DNA from: Metopolophium dirhodum
Lineage: Eukaryota > Arthropoda > Insecta > Hemiptera > Aphididae
Assembly (NCBI RefSeq): GCF_019925205.1
Contig: NC_083562.1
Span: 558,001 to 622,000 of the forward strand
Length of the DNA: 64,000 bases
Direction of reading: 5' to 3'
The translations under genes were made by a program, and so were the position numbers. Below, piece after piece: positions 47,026 to 59,204 of the stretch (position 1 is the first letter of the stretch; each line of letters opens with the position of its first letter). The notes beneath the pieces were generated by a model. That model did not search any database and had not been told where the DNA came from. It saw nothing but the letters and a program-made list of their open reading frames with translations.

Positions 47026-47989
47026 GATTGAATTTTAGTATTTTATTTTATTTAAATGTAAAATTGATCAACATGATTCACTTTATTCACAAAACAAAAT
47101 GAATTTGACATTTGGTATCAAAATATATTTTGTTTTAATGTGAACTTTAAATGAGTATACCTATTTTATAGCCACTAAATTAATTTTTAATTACCTAGTT
47201 CCATCTTCCATGTTGCCTTTTGACAAATTTCCAATCTCCTTGATTTGTAAATATTTTTTTATCCTTAAAAGGTACATAATATATTTCATAAGAAAAAAGC
47301 GGGCAATATTGTCCTATATCATAATTTTTTCTAGGTAAGTTACCTATACGATACAAGTTTCAATTTTTTTTTAAACAAAATTTTAAAATGTACAATCACC
47401 GGTGTGATTTATTTGTATTCTTACATGTTACCTACATTTATATAATATTATATTGTGCGATAACGGAGCAAATTTTAATTTAACGGTCATGTTCACAAAT
47501 CACACGGGCACGTTGTTAAATTCGGTTTGAATTGTTTTATTTTAAAATTTGTTCCATAACTAATTGCAGTTGGCACAGAACGAATACGATTATTTAAAAC
47601 GAATTACAATACTGAGTTATATATTTATTCACTATAAGCACCGTTAACACGGGTTGGCATTCAACGGTCATTACTCATTAGTCGGCAAACTTCAACCACT
47701 TAGATAATATTTTATATTATTATTTACATTAAATTGCTACTTCGCATATTAAACTCGCTATTAAAAATAATTCATAATTAACAAAACATTTTCAATGATT
47801 TCATTCTTCTACAATCATGGGTGCCGACTATTGGGGTACTGTGGTGCTCATTGCTCAAGTACCCCATGAAACAAATAAACATATAAAATGTATATATAAA
47901 TATTCAATATGTTAACACAATACGTGTGGAAATTATCATTTTTAATTAATATATGTCATAGGTTTTCTTGTTGTTTATAATTATTTATC

Positions 47990-48680
47990 ATTTACTATAC
48001 TTGATAAATTTTTCAAAATATTTTTACTCGTTTTGAGTTGTCAACGGACAATTTTTTTCAATTTCTTCAGTTTTTTTTTTAAATGTCGATAAAATTTTAT
48101 TTGTCGGGTCGAAAAGCGTGAAACTTTAATACAAGACTCCTGCTATATTGTCACAATAGCAGTTGCAAATAATATTAAAAACACATTGGCACAATTTTTT
48201 TATAAGTATTTAAAGTTCGAATTTTTACAAAATGTATCAAATTTAAACTTAAAAATGTATAAAATGTTCAACTTTTATAGCTACTATTGAAAATTTAAAA
48301 CAAGGTTCCACGTAAGTAGTCAATTTTGTAACCGAAAAATCTAAAAATATACATAAACATAGTTTTTTTATAGTTATTTTAAGTTCAAATTTGGACGAAA
48401 TTACATTGTGAATAACCAAGAATAACGATTTTAGTTATTTTTTTGTAATTTTATAATTAGTAGTAACAATATAAATATAAATATTTTATATAAAATATCC
48501 TAGACTAACATACCCGTCTTCGCTCAGAATCGTTTTTCGTATACAATGATATTTTATCATTGAATTCAAATTTAATATCATTCATTTAAGTGGCCTACTT
48601 GAAACCTACTGTACAGCCACATCCACTTAACTGATTTTTTTAGTTTGGTAATAAGTTAATTAATTTTAAAATCGGAGAAC
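47990..48680. repeat. Dispersed repeat family copy 3 (inverted relative to copy 2)
   Basis: Contains CGTCTTCGCTCAGAATCG, TTATCATTGAATTCAAATTT and CCTACTGTACAGCCAC, the reverse complements of blocks in copies 1 and 2. It also has TTTAAAACAAGGTTCC and ACCGAAAAATCTAAAAATAT, shared with the copy near 58.5 kb. Confidence 0.6.
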
Positions 48681-48915
48681 CCGGCGCCAATGTCTGCAGT
48701 AACAAAATCTTTTTCATTCGTTACATATCTACACTCTACATACATACAAACATAGGTATGTTATCCTATAGGTATCTACAAATTAACCTATGTAAATAGT
48801 TTATAGGTATTATAAACATTTAAAATGTAACAGTTATAAATCTACATTTATATGACACATTTGTACCCATGATAAATAAAACTTAATTAAATAAAAATAA
48901 TATCAATAAAAAAAA

Positions 48916-49010
48916 AAAAAAACAATAAATGTAAATATGAAACGTATATAGTATAACGTACAGTATACGTTATACTATATACGTTTCATATTTACATTTA
49001 TTGTTTTTTT
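48916..49010. repeat. Perfect 45-bp-arm palindrome, 5-nt loop
   Basis: The 45 bases 48916-48960 are the exact reverse complement of 48966-49010, with CAGTA between. The arms include AACAATAAATGTAAATATG and CGTATATAGTATAACGTA. No mismatch was seen. Such a sequence would form a long hairpin in RNA or a cruciform in DNA. Confidence 0.9.
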
Positions 49011-49019
49011 GACATTTTT

Positions 49020-49440
49020 TTAACTGCGGTATAAATAACTTATGAGGAACCTTGTATTAAATTTTCAAGCTTGAAATTACACATTGTACATTTGTACCTT
49101 GGTCAGTAAAACCTAATTAAATAATAATAAAATCAACAAAAAAAAACATAAATTGTTTAATACGTGTGATCCACGGATAACAACATTTGTTGCTTAAATT
49201 TAATTGTATTTTTGATATTTTTTTAATTGCAGTATGAACAACTTTGTTGAAAATAATATCTTTAAATAGCACAAAAAGAGTTTAATTATGTTTAATATTA
49301 TATTATGTCTAATCATTTATTATATAAATATTTAGTGAACATTTTAAGTCTCTACAGTTATTCAATATTAGTTATATACAGTTATTTAAAATCAATTTTG
49401 TCAAAATCTGGATTTGCCTAAAAATTCCAGTGTTTCCCTA
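49020..49440. repeat. Dispersed repeat family copy 4
   Basis: GAGGAACCTTGTATTAAATT and TTTTCAAGCTTGAAATTACA recall copy 1 (GAACCTTGTATTAATTTTTC). CATTTGTACC...TAAAACCTAATTAAATAATA (about 49085-49130) also repeats 48863-48900, so part of this copy is a local duplicate across the palindrome. Confidence 0.45.
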
Positions 49441-50502
49441 ATTTGTTTGTTTTGTTTTTCCAATAATTTTGAAAAGTATTGCTATTTTTTTACTTTAGAA
49501 GAATTTCTCCTAACTATAGTACCTATCCGATTTTCTACAATAAACCACTTTCAAAGGTGAATTTTAGCATTTTATCTACTAAAAAAGGGTCACCAGAGTA
49601 TCGGACACGTAAATAAAAAATACGCATCACTGTAAAAATGTAACTCCAATACTTTAATCGGTCAGCTCGGAATCTAAAATCATAGATACACAAGATACCA
49701 AGATCCGCATTTGTTGTCTCCGACTTAACAAATGCGTAGCAAATCAATTTTCAATCAGCAGTTAGTTTAGTTAGGTTAGGTAATATAAAAGTGGGGTGTT
49801 TTTCGATTTTCCAATTAATACCAAGTGAGTTACGAACATTTTAAAATTGTAATAAAATCGCTTCAAACTTAAAATATAGAGAAAAACTTCTAAGGCTGAG
49901 CAGTGAAAAACAAGTGCCATGATGATAGTATGACACACTGGCACACTACATACCCACTGCAATAGACATTGCATATATACATAATAACCTTGGCCACCCA
50001 TTCGCACTGCTCTGGTTTGCGATGGTTGTGGACAGATTATTAAAGAATGCAGTAGGTCGTGGCAGTTTTTACTGCATTGGTGATATTTGGTGTGCGCCGC
50101 GCCTATGAGAACGTGAATAATTTTGTAAAAATTAAATTTTATAATAGGATAATATGATAATGTAGATCAATTAACTTTAATGAGAAAACAAGTAAAACTA
50201 AACTTTAATAACTGCTTAATGCAAATCTTCAATATTGCACTTGTAAGACGATCGTGGAAAAAACAACAAACATGAGTGTGACGTATTATGGGTAAAACCA
50301 ACAAATTAATTAAACATTTTTATTCACTACATACAATTTATTTTAAACCCCCTCCGCCTTTCACACTAATACAATATTAAGGAAACTACATGAGTGCGCA
50401 TATTAATGATACTTGAACAACATATACCGAGAATAAATTTAATCAAATCAGGTACGTACTACTGTGATTCATAACTGGGAAATCACGAGGTAAATATGTG
50501 TG

Positions 50503-51240
50503 ACCATATGAAGGCACCAGTGGAATATCAAGATACGTCCAAAATTACAATTTTCCAAACCATTTATTTTTTCTATATGCATATTAGAAACATTTTAATG
50601 GTTATATTTACATTATTTTGGTTTTAACATTATATTGGTTGTATTCTATTTCATATAATTAGCAAATTTTAACTATTTAATAAAATAAACACAATATTAT
50701 TACTATAACGTTAAAATTTTGGTTTTTTAGGCGCAACAACAGAATACGTTCAAAACGTATCTGCAGTTTATTGCACCGAATATGTTATAGCATTGATTAA
50801 ATTTATTTTATTTATTCTATCAATATTAGTGAGTCCACAGTTTTTCCAATTATTTAATAATTAACTGGCTATTAAGCAACACAGTGCATACCAATATTAT
50901 TGGTCTTATTATCAAATCCATTACATATCTATTTACATATACCGTTAATGCATCGAAAAAATAGTTACAAATAGCATAGTATATCTGGTTCTTGCACCGG
51001 GCAAAAAGTTTTCTCTTTAGAGATATATATTTGTGAGATACGTCCGGACGTATTTGGTTATTGCACCGAACAGAATGAATAAAATAGGTTTTTGGTAGAG
51101 ATTTTTCAAAACATTGATTGTACATATCTGGTTGTTGCACCAATTGATAGACAATTTTGTTCCATATATTTTGATGTAAAAAACGCAATTTTGAACATTT
51201 AGGACGTATCTCGTTATTGCACCGGTGCCTTCATATTGTC
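50503..51240. mobile_element. TIR element with subterminal repeats, about 740 bp
   Basis: The left end GACCATATGAAGGCACCAGT... and the right end inverted (GACAATATGAAGGCACCGGT...) match at about 32 of 39 positions. Inside, a motif like CGTATCTGGTTATTGCACCG recurs at about 50752, 50981, 51046, 51123 and 51203, and inverted at about 50730 and in the left end. Subterminal repeats of this type are transposase binding sites in several DNA transposon superfamilies. A 112-codon minus-strand frame crosses the repeats, but I see no transposase motif. No target duplication was identified. Confidence 0.65.
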
Positions 51241-54240
51241 TATGTTAATAAATGAAATCCAATACAACTTAAAGAGTAGTAGGTATATTGTGTGGTATGA
51301 GCAAGAAGTGAGCTATTTTAGTCGCTGGCGACGTTAGCGACACGAGCCACACATAATATTTTTTTATCACACTTCCTCTGTCCCCGCCGAAGAAAACACC
51401 TCTATCGATATTATGGTAATCCGTAGTCAACTTTTCTTCTCGTATCTAGCCATCTCGGTATCTAGATTTTCCTAACTGTTTCATATAATATAACAGTACG
51501 AGAGTAACAGTATACTCATACCAGTTACTAGTTACTAGTTAGTATTTGATATAGAAGATAAAACGTATCGTCCATGTGTATTAATCTGACTTGGACGGTA
51601 ATCTTCCCACCCAGTAACGGGATTCCCATTTTAATGCCTGTCGGTCGGAAAAAAAAATCGTTTGCTGTCCGCTGAGCAGAAAAAAGGTCATTTCCTAATA
51701 TGCATAAACTGGAATCGAAAATTAAACTTTCAGCGTGCAGACGCGATAAAAAATATTTATCTCCTACTCGTAAAGTCCTAACACACATAATTGTAAAATA
51801 TTTATTTCAATTTTACTACTAACGTTAGCAAATTGTTGGATAGGGTTCACCCAGAACTAAAATAATATTTTAAAATTTGGAAAAATATATACATTGAAAA
51901 ATATAAATAAATTACATTTTTTTGTTTATTTAATATTATAATTTATAATATCTTAAAATTGTGAATTATTGGTAATTTAGTTCGATAAGAATTCTAAATA
52001 CTTTTTTAACCAAAATATTTGCAATTTTTCTAGCTGTAGCCACTAGCCACCGTCAACACTCGTCACTTAGCCACATCGAGACATGTATACATAAGTCTAT
52101 TAGTAACATGTTAGTTGGGCAGCTGTTGTAAGGTCAATTATGATTATTAGGAGAAACCAACTACTACATATAAAATATATCAATACAATTTATTTGTTTT
52201 TAATTTTTTAATAGCAAAAATAGTACTTAGGTAGTATCGACTTCGTTATTTTACATTTTGTTTTTTATACTTATAATATCGTATTATTGTAGATATCCTT
52301 GACTATCTCTTTTTCTTACAATGTCATGTTGGTCATATTTCAATCACTTGCAGTGTTATTAGTGTTAATACATGAATAAATCTAAATGTATAATAATATT
52401 ATTATGTTTTATATTATGTACATTTGGGGGGGGAGGGGGGGGAGGGAGATCAAGTATTTGCCGACTGAAACATAATTTATGCCGACTGTAAAAATGTTGA
52501 CCCGTAATTTCTTGAAACAAACTATGTGAAGTACCTATAAAAATTCCTGTTTTTTCTGTATAATAGGTAAGGTGCACTAAAATAATTCAAATTTGATAAA
52601 TATTATACTAAAAAACATTATAAAAAAATTGAACTAAAACATTTTGAACAGTTCTATGCATATAGTCAGTTATATTACTATTTGTTACTTGTACCTATAT
52701 CATACAACCGCTAGCCGTACAGGTACAGGATTGTCTGGATTATTTAAACTTTAAAAAGTGTGTATTATTAAATCAATATATTATGATAAGGGTTATAGGA
52801 ACCAAAATCTAAAATAAAACTTCGGCATCTGCATGTTACACTTATTGAAGAACCTAGGTAAACCACCGCCGTGTAAAAATTGATCAGGAATATAATATAT
52901 GTGCTTGCCAGTGGTTGTTTTTTAAGTTACCCATTTGAGCTGGTCCAGACTTTTACTCCCCTCTATTAAAAACTTAAATGACTCCACTGACTGTAATAAT
53001 AACAATATAAACCTACCACCCACAGCCCACAAATAGGAGCATGAGATAGCAATATTATTAGCGATAGCATACCGATGGACGACGGTACTTAAAAAGTTAT
53101 TGTAGGTATTATATACGTATAATCCCAATTGCCGCCGGCCTAGCTCTCTCCGTGTTTAAAATTTTAAATATATTTATTTAGCAACTATATGCACGATATA
53201 GTAAGAAAGGGGTGTGGAGGCAACATGCACTGACCACTGAGTAGATAATATTCGTCGTGGTAATTGACCAGAAGGTACCAATATTATTTATATATATTAT
53301 TATAATCTACATTCTATTATTGGTATGGAAAACCATCGAATGACCGAAGCACCCTATTGTATAGTTATAAATTATAATTATACATATTAAACATATTATA
53401 TATATATTATATACGTATATTAAAATTATAATATTATTTCAACATAAATAAAATATATTATATCGTATAGATACTAATTATAAATAAGGAATTTAATTAC
53501 CATATTTAAATGGGTTTAGTATTTCTAAGAAACGTAATTGTTTTTCCTTAACTATTAATATTAGTATATCACTTAATACTTACCCGAGCACGGTAGTAAA
53601 CAAGTATACTACTTCCATTCAAATCAATAAACTTAATACGCTAATACGACACCTAGTTTTATAGAAACAAAATAAAAAACACTACCGTGTTATCAAAATT
53701 AATTACAACACGGATCCAGTATCCACGTACATTTACATAATTGTTGTAGTTTCTTAGAAGTCTACTGTTTCACACATTTCTATTTAGGTAATACACCTTG
53801 CGCGCAAGTGTTTAATTATTTTGATAGGTCAACGAAAAATAATTATGATACTCAAAAGTCATGGCTTATGATCAGTGCAAATATATTATATACTGCAGCA
53901 GGCTTGTGAAATAGTAACAACAAATCTTAGTATAACATGGTTTCGATTGAAGTGTTAATAGTTAATAGGTACCATTAATATTAAACAAATGGATACTACC
54001 TAGTAATACTTATACAATACGTCAATATACTTCCACTATACTTATACTATATATAATACATATACACTTTTAGGACACCATTAATTAGAGACAAACGATA
54101 GTTGTCACTTGTACATAAGCTTCTAATTATCGATGAAGAAACTAACATTTAAACAAGAATGAAAGAAATGCAATCATGTTGCGATTAAGAGGACGCTACA
54201 TGGACATTTGTTGTCTCCGTCTTACAAGTGCGAATCATAT
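51241..54240. other. AT-rich intergenic spacer
   Basis: No gene supported. It contains a G-rich run at 52424-52450 and AT microsatellite-like stretches near 53290-53460. Frames here are short and lack family motifs. Confidence 0.5.
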
Positions 54241-54254
54241 AGGTCAAGGCTGTA

Positions 54255-54325
54255 ACTGGTTGGGGGGGAGTACAGGGGCATTACAGGGAGGAGTAGAGAG
54301 GGAATACAGGGAGTACAGGGATCCA
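54255..54325. repeat. Purine-rich imperfect tandem repeat
   Basis: Repeated units of GGGAGTACAGGG / GGGAATACAGGG in a row, unlike the AT-rich surroundings. Probably a simple-sequence expansion. Confidence 0.5.
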
Positions 54326-54479
54326 GACTCGAACTTTAAGTCCAACTAGATCAGTGATTCCCAACCTTTTTTTACTCAAAGCACCTTTTAGAATTTCAAA
54401 AATCCCCCTTCCGGATTTTTATATACTAAATTCTTAAATCAAAAAAAATTAAAAAGACCCACATGTTGGTAAGTCCAGT

Positions 54480-54810
54480 CACATTTTTTTTTTATGGAAG
54501 TATTTAAAGTTCGATTTTTTACAAAAGACGTAAGAATCACGAAAATTTGCAAACTATTTCTAGTTAGAAATTCTTAAAAATGTTTCTTTTTAAATCTAAG
54601 ATTTTAAAATGTAATACAAGATTTCTTATAAGGCTATCTACCTTTTTAAAAAAAAAAAAGTCTATAAGAAAGTCTAACTGTAGACACTTGAGACTTACAT
54701 CTTATGTTTATTTTATCAATTCCTATACTTGATAACATTTCCAAAATATTTTTACTTATTTTGAGTTGTTTGCGGATAATTTCAAATTTTTAGACCATAA
54801 TATGAATAGA
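54480..54810. repeat. Dispersed repeat family copy 5 (fragment)
   Basis: TTATGGAAGTATTTAAAGTTCGA and GAAAATTTGCAAACTATTT resemble segments near 48.2 and 58.35 kb. Diverged and truncated. Confidence 0.4.
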
Positions 54811-54974
54811 ATATTTTGATTGTTTACTATATCCTGATCTTTGGAATACGTAATGTCTTTAATTACTTATATAAATTAAATATACATTAAAAAAGACAAT
54901 TTACTGTAGTTGTCGTATTCTTTAACGATTAATAACAGCGTTTAATATTCTGATTACCAAATGGCAATCGTTAA

Positions 54975-54994
54975 TTATCTATTGGGAATTTCCC
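54975..54994 (+). promoter_or_regulatory. GATA site next to a palindromic kappaB site
   Basis: TTATCT (inverse AGATAA, a GATA-factor site) at 54975-54980 is followed three bases later by GGGAATTTCCC (54984-54994), a perfect palindromic Rel/NF-kappaB site. Closely spaced GATA and kappaB sites are a known feature of insect antimicrobial-peptide enhancers. The pair lies about 195 bases upstream of the TATA box of the secreted-peptide gene. Confidence 0.6.
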
Positions 54995-55188
54995 GAACGT
55001 TTAACCACACGCAAGAAGCCATAATATTGTTGTTATTTTTATTATTATTATTATTAATTAGAAAATAAAATTATCGTTTAATAACTGTAGTGGGAATATA
55101 CTACCTATAGTACTTATAGTACCTACTACAGTACTACCAGGACACCTATAGTGGTTTGTATGAATCATCCGATCATCGATATTTGTCC

Positions 55189-55196
55189 TATAAAAG
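55189..55196 (+). promoter_or_regulatory. TATA box of the secreted-peptide gene
   Basis: TATAAAAG lies 112 bases before the start codon. It predicts transcription from about 55218 and a leader of some 80 bases. Context and spacing fit a strong, inducible promoter. Confidence 0.7.
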
Positions 55197-55300
55197 AACA
55201 AGTCTAACACTCCGAAAAACATAATCTACCATCCAATTGTCGAAAGAACTCTATCAACGCACAATTCAAGAGTCAACGTTCAGACAACTCCACCATCAAC

Positions 55301-57254
55301 ATGATTCGCAACTTGTCTATGTTTCTTTTGGTCGTCGCAGTGGGTAAGTACCCACAAACAACATACAAAATATTATGTTAATAAATTTATTCAGCCCAAT
55401 AATATTACTAATTATGCATCCATTTCAACTGTTAAATTTTACTTAAAGTATAAGCATTTTCATAATTGCTATTTTAACTGATAGATAATAATCAACTAGC
55501 AGTTTTAAAAATTATGCTGTAGGTTAAGTACTTTAGAATTGAGCTGAAAATTCACTGGGAACTTGATTTTAAAAATACAATTTAGTTATGACACTAGAAG
55601 AATTACTAGATAGGTACCCACTCGATTTTTTTTTAATTAGTTTTAAATTATTTTCTCTGCAAAATTTTTAAATTTTTAATCACAAATTAAAGTATAAAAT
55701 ATTCAGTTTCAAAAATGTCAACACTTGAGATTAAATAACATCGATTGGGGCTTTAGAAATTATTTATGGCAGTTTACAGTTTGAATAGTAATTTAGTATT
55801 TGCTGCTGTATAATACCAACTTTTTTTTTATTATTTTAATAGAAAACATTATATTTAAATGTATAAATATTTGCTATATCCACATAATATACTGAATATA
55901 ATTTCACCATTAAATATACTTTAAATTTTAATGTTTGAGAAATCTGTCCTCCTAAACTAAGTCGAGTCCAGCATTTAAAAATAAAACTAACCAAAAATAT
56001 ACAAAATATTACCACTGGGAGCTAAGGAATTGCTTTTTTCACGTAAAGGTAATAAGGCATATTTTAACGAATAAAAATGTCCATTTAACTCACATAGTCA
56101 CAATATAGCTATTGACAACTTTAGAAACATTTTACACTTAGCCCATTAGCGCCAGAGTTTTTTTATTTACAATTTTAACCAAAATGTTGTTGAAAATGTA
56201 TATGTTATACCTCAAAAATGATTGTAAAAAATCTATGTTGCCATATATATTAATCAGTTAATAGATTGTATAATTAAAAATTAAGAATAATACATTTCAT
56301 AATATGACATATTGCATCAGCTTAAACCTGCCTTTGGCTTACTTATTTCAAATTTATTTTCGATAAAATCAAACTTTGGGCGAAACTATTTACTAGTAAC
56401 TAGTTACAGCCTACAGGGGTTAGAGGTCCTAGAAACCCAAAATTCAAAATAAACCATGGAATAAAAGCGTACCCAACTCGTCATTAAACAATAAAACTAT
56501 AAAATAAAATATAACAATAAAACAGGTATAATGTATATTATTTTATAACTGCAATATAACGCCTATTTAGGTTAATTTTATAAATTTTTAAGTAATTTTT
56601 ACTTCAAAATAAATATTAAATTTAATAAATTGTGTCAACATTTGAACTTTAAATGCTAATAAAAAAAAATTGTGCCCATGTATTTTTATTATTTTTCAAC
56701 TACGATTTTTGACGCAACAAATAAAATGTTATTGATATTTCTAAAAAAAAACTATGAACATTTTAAATTATCCGTAAACAGCTCAAAACGAGTTAGATTA
56801 TTTTCAAAGTTCTATGGTTTATAGAAAATTAAAAAAACATTCAGCAAAAACTACTAATTTTTATTTGGTTTCCTGGCGCTTTTGAAAACCACTGGGAATT
56901 TTAAGACGCAGACACACAAAATAAAAAATAAAATAATAAAAATAAAACGCACATCATTGTAAAATCAATCGCTCCGCTCAGAATCTAAAATGATTGTCAC
57001 TTTGTTCGTACAATATATTGTATACAAGCGTATTGTTGGTACACGTTGGTAGGTACCTATACCATTTTAATTTTTTTTTTCAACTTTTAGTTTTGCTGGT
57101 CGCGGCCACAACGATCGATGCAGAGTGTCGCTGGCTCGATTGCCATGCACATTCGGCCGGCGACTGGTGCAACATTCTTGGACCCGGCTGGAAGGTGAAG
57201 AATTGGCGACGGTGTAACGGATTGCTGGGAAAATCTGAACACTGCTGCAAATGA
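55301..57254 (+). CDS. Secreted six-cysteine peptide, 68 aa
   Basis: Exons 55301-55343 and 57091-57254, joined at a phase-1 GT-AG intron of 1.75 kb (donor GGTAAGT, acceptor CAACTTTTAG). The precursor starts MIRNLSMFLLVVAV and continues hydrophobic to about residue 23, a clear signal peptide. The mature part, about 43 residues from around residue 26, has six cysteines spaced C-x4-C-x8-C-x14-C-x9-CC and ends CCK. It is rich in Trp, Gly and Lys/Arg (GWKVKNWRRC). The final CC pair recalls beta-defensin-like folds. Spacing differs from CS-alpha-beta insect defensins, and I cannot name a family. Likely roles are antimicrobial or venom/saliva-type effector; the GATA and kappaB sites upstream favour immunity. 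Exon 2 is well conserved in frame, and the stop follows the CCK end directly. Confidence 0.75.
56640..56995. repeat. Dispersed repeat family copy 6 (in intron of peptide gene)
   Basis: Ends with CATCATTGTAAAATCAATCG then CTCCGCTCAGAATCTAAAATG, the same block as in copy 2. It also contains TTCTATGGTTTATAGAAAAT and AGCTCAAAACGAGTTAGATT, which recall copies 1 and 3. Confidence 0.5.
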
Positions 57255-57939
57255 TGCAATTATTAACTGTTAATTTTTTTTAAAAACACATAAATCTGTA
57301 ACTTAAAGCGCATGACTTGTTGTAAGACGCATTTACTTATACCTACTTCTATTATTATTAATCGTATAAACAATTATTGAATTATTATCATTATGAGTTG
57401 TAGAAACATTTTGTTTTTTTTTTTTTATTACGGTTAAAAAATAAAAATTCTAGTACTACACATCATGTTTTTGTATCTTACAAATTTAATATATTTTTTA
57501 TTGTATTTATAAACAATAATACTGTCCTCGTAGTTTCTAACTCAAATGCATATAAGTGCATGGATGTTTCACGCTGTGAAGCTTGGGCTAAACAAGAGCT
57601 TTATAAAGAGTGAAATATTTTTAACTCTTTACAGCAGTCAGCAGATATATTATTATACAACAGCACAGTACTATTATATCAACTGGAAAAAGAAAAATAA
57701 TTTGTGTGAAAGCTCGTGTACACGATTAATAGTCGAAATAAAGCTTCGATGTTCCACTTCAGTAGCTTTTCTGCTTATTTTCGGCGTTTCCTAATAAAAA
57801 ATGTATGTGATTTTTTTCAACTAATATTTATGATTGCATTTTCTATACACTATAAAATGTTGTCGATAAAAAATATTTCACTAGATTAGAAAACTTGACA
57901 GTTTAATACAATTTTCCTTATACGTTGTTATTAGTGTAA
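57255..57939 (+). other. 3' flank of the peptide gene
   Basis: Probable 3' UTR with AATAAA near 57440, then AT-rich spacer. No further gene supported. Confidence 0.4.
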
Positions 57940-58850
57940 TTTAAAAATAGATATGTTTGAGCGTCAGAAGTGAGAATTTTGACAAAATTCAGATATTCAT
58001 CCATAAACCAATGATATTTCATGGAACGATTTTTTCATTTTCTTGTAATTCAAAAACGAAAAACAGTAATACTTGAAATTTTCACAAAATTATTGTATTA
58101 GCTTTTTCTATACATGGTATAATTTAAAAAATATTATGACTCTTTTTGAACTATTCATAAACATTTTCAATTTCCAAATGTTTTTTTCTTTAAATATCGA
58201 TAAAAATTGTTCGCTCGGTCAAAATACTTGGAAATGTATTAGACTTTTAACCATAAGTTAATATAATATTAGTTCAAAAATATTAATGATTCATATTATG
58301 CAAGATTATTTCTTATAATTATCTGAAGCTTACATTTTTACAAAATTCATAAAAATCGCAAAAATTTGCAAATTATTTTGAAGTTAAAAATGAATAAAAT
58401 GTTTAATTTATATAACTAAGGATTGAAAATTTAAAACAAAGTTCCTCATAACTTAGAGGTATATACTACTTAAACTACAATACTATAAAATAGTATATTC
58501 AAGACTACGGTAACCGAAAAATCTAAAAATATTTAAACACGGTTTTTTTATGGATATTTTAAGTTAAAATTTGGACAAAATTAAATATTTAAACAAAGAA
58601 TGAAAATTGTAGCTGTTTTGTTGTAATTTAAAAATATTGTTCATGGTTGCTTGAAAGTTCAACTTAATTTATTTTAATAATTACTCATGGTAAAATAAAT
58701 TACTTTAATCGCAATAATATCATAAAATATATACTTATAACTCAAAATAGTAATATAGACTGACAGACCGTCTTCGCTCGCCAGTATCGTTTCTCGTATA
58801 CAATAATTTTATATCATTGAATTGAAATGTAACATATACATTACAGTGAC
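57940..58850. repeat. Dispersed repeat family copy 7
   Basis: Contains AAAACAAAGTTCCTCATAAC, ACCGAAAAATCTAAAAATAT, AGACCGTCTTCGCTCGCCAG and TTTATATCATTGAATTGAAA. It is interrupted at 58850 by a hAT-like MITE and resumes at 59205 with CGAAACCTAATGTACAGCAG, parallel to CCTACTGTACAGCC in copy 3. Confidence 0.6.
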
Positions 58851-59204
58851 CAGTCGCGGACTGGTAAAATAGGACACGGGATGCTACACAATTTAAAGGG
58901 CAAATGACAAAATATGTTGGGGCAAATTTAAAACATGTAGATTATTTATAAAATATTAATATATTTTATTTTGTTTTAAAAAAATATTGGATGTACGTTA
59001 AAAACGTATAAAAAGTACCAAGTTACAACAATCTTTCAATCAAAATTGTACAATATTATAGGGTACTAATAATCGTAGGTTGGTTACAATCTGCTGTTCA
59101 TTAAGGGTCTAGAGTCTTTAAATATATAATAAATAATATTTGGCGAATATATTTTAGGGCAAAGGATGCTGTAGCATCTCAGCATCCCAGCCAGCCTGTG
59201 CCTG
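58851..59204. mobile_element. hAT-like MITE, 354 bp, nested in repeat copy 7
   Basis: Ends CAGTCGCGGACTGG and CCAGCCTGTGCCTG are inverted repeats differing mainly by transitions. A perfect 8-bp duplication ACAGTGAC flanks it (58843-58850 and 59205-59212). An inner inverted pair (GGGATGCTACA / TGTAGCATC) is also present. Confidence 0.85.

Noticed and set aside
51528..51788. 86-codon minus-strand frame
   Set aside because: No homology-like motif, no splice context, and biased composition; treated as chance.
52424..52450. Long G run
   Set aside because: Simple sequence; several similar G or C runs occur near transposon ends in this window.
54351..54400. CAGTGATTCCCAACC, a hAT-like left end
   Set aside because: No matching right end or repeated 8-mer was found downstream.
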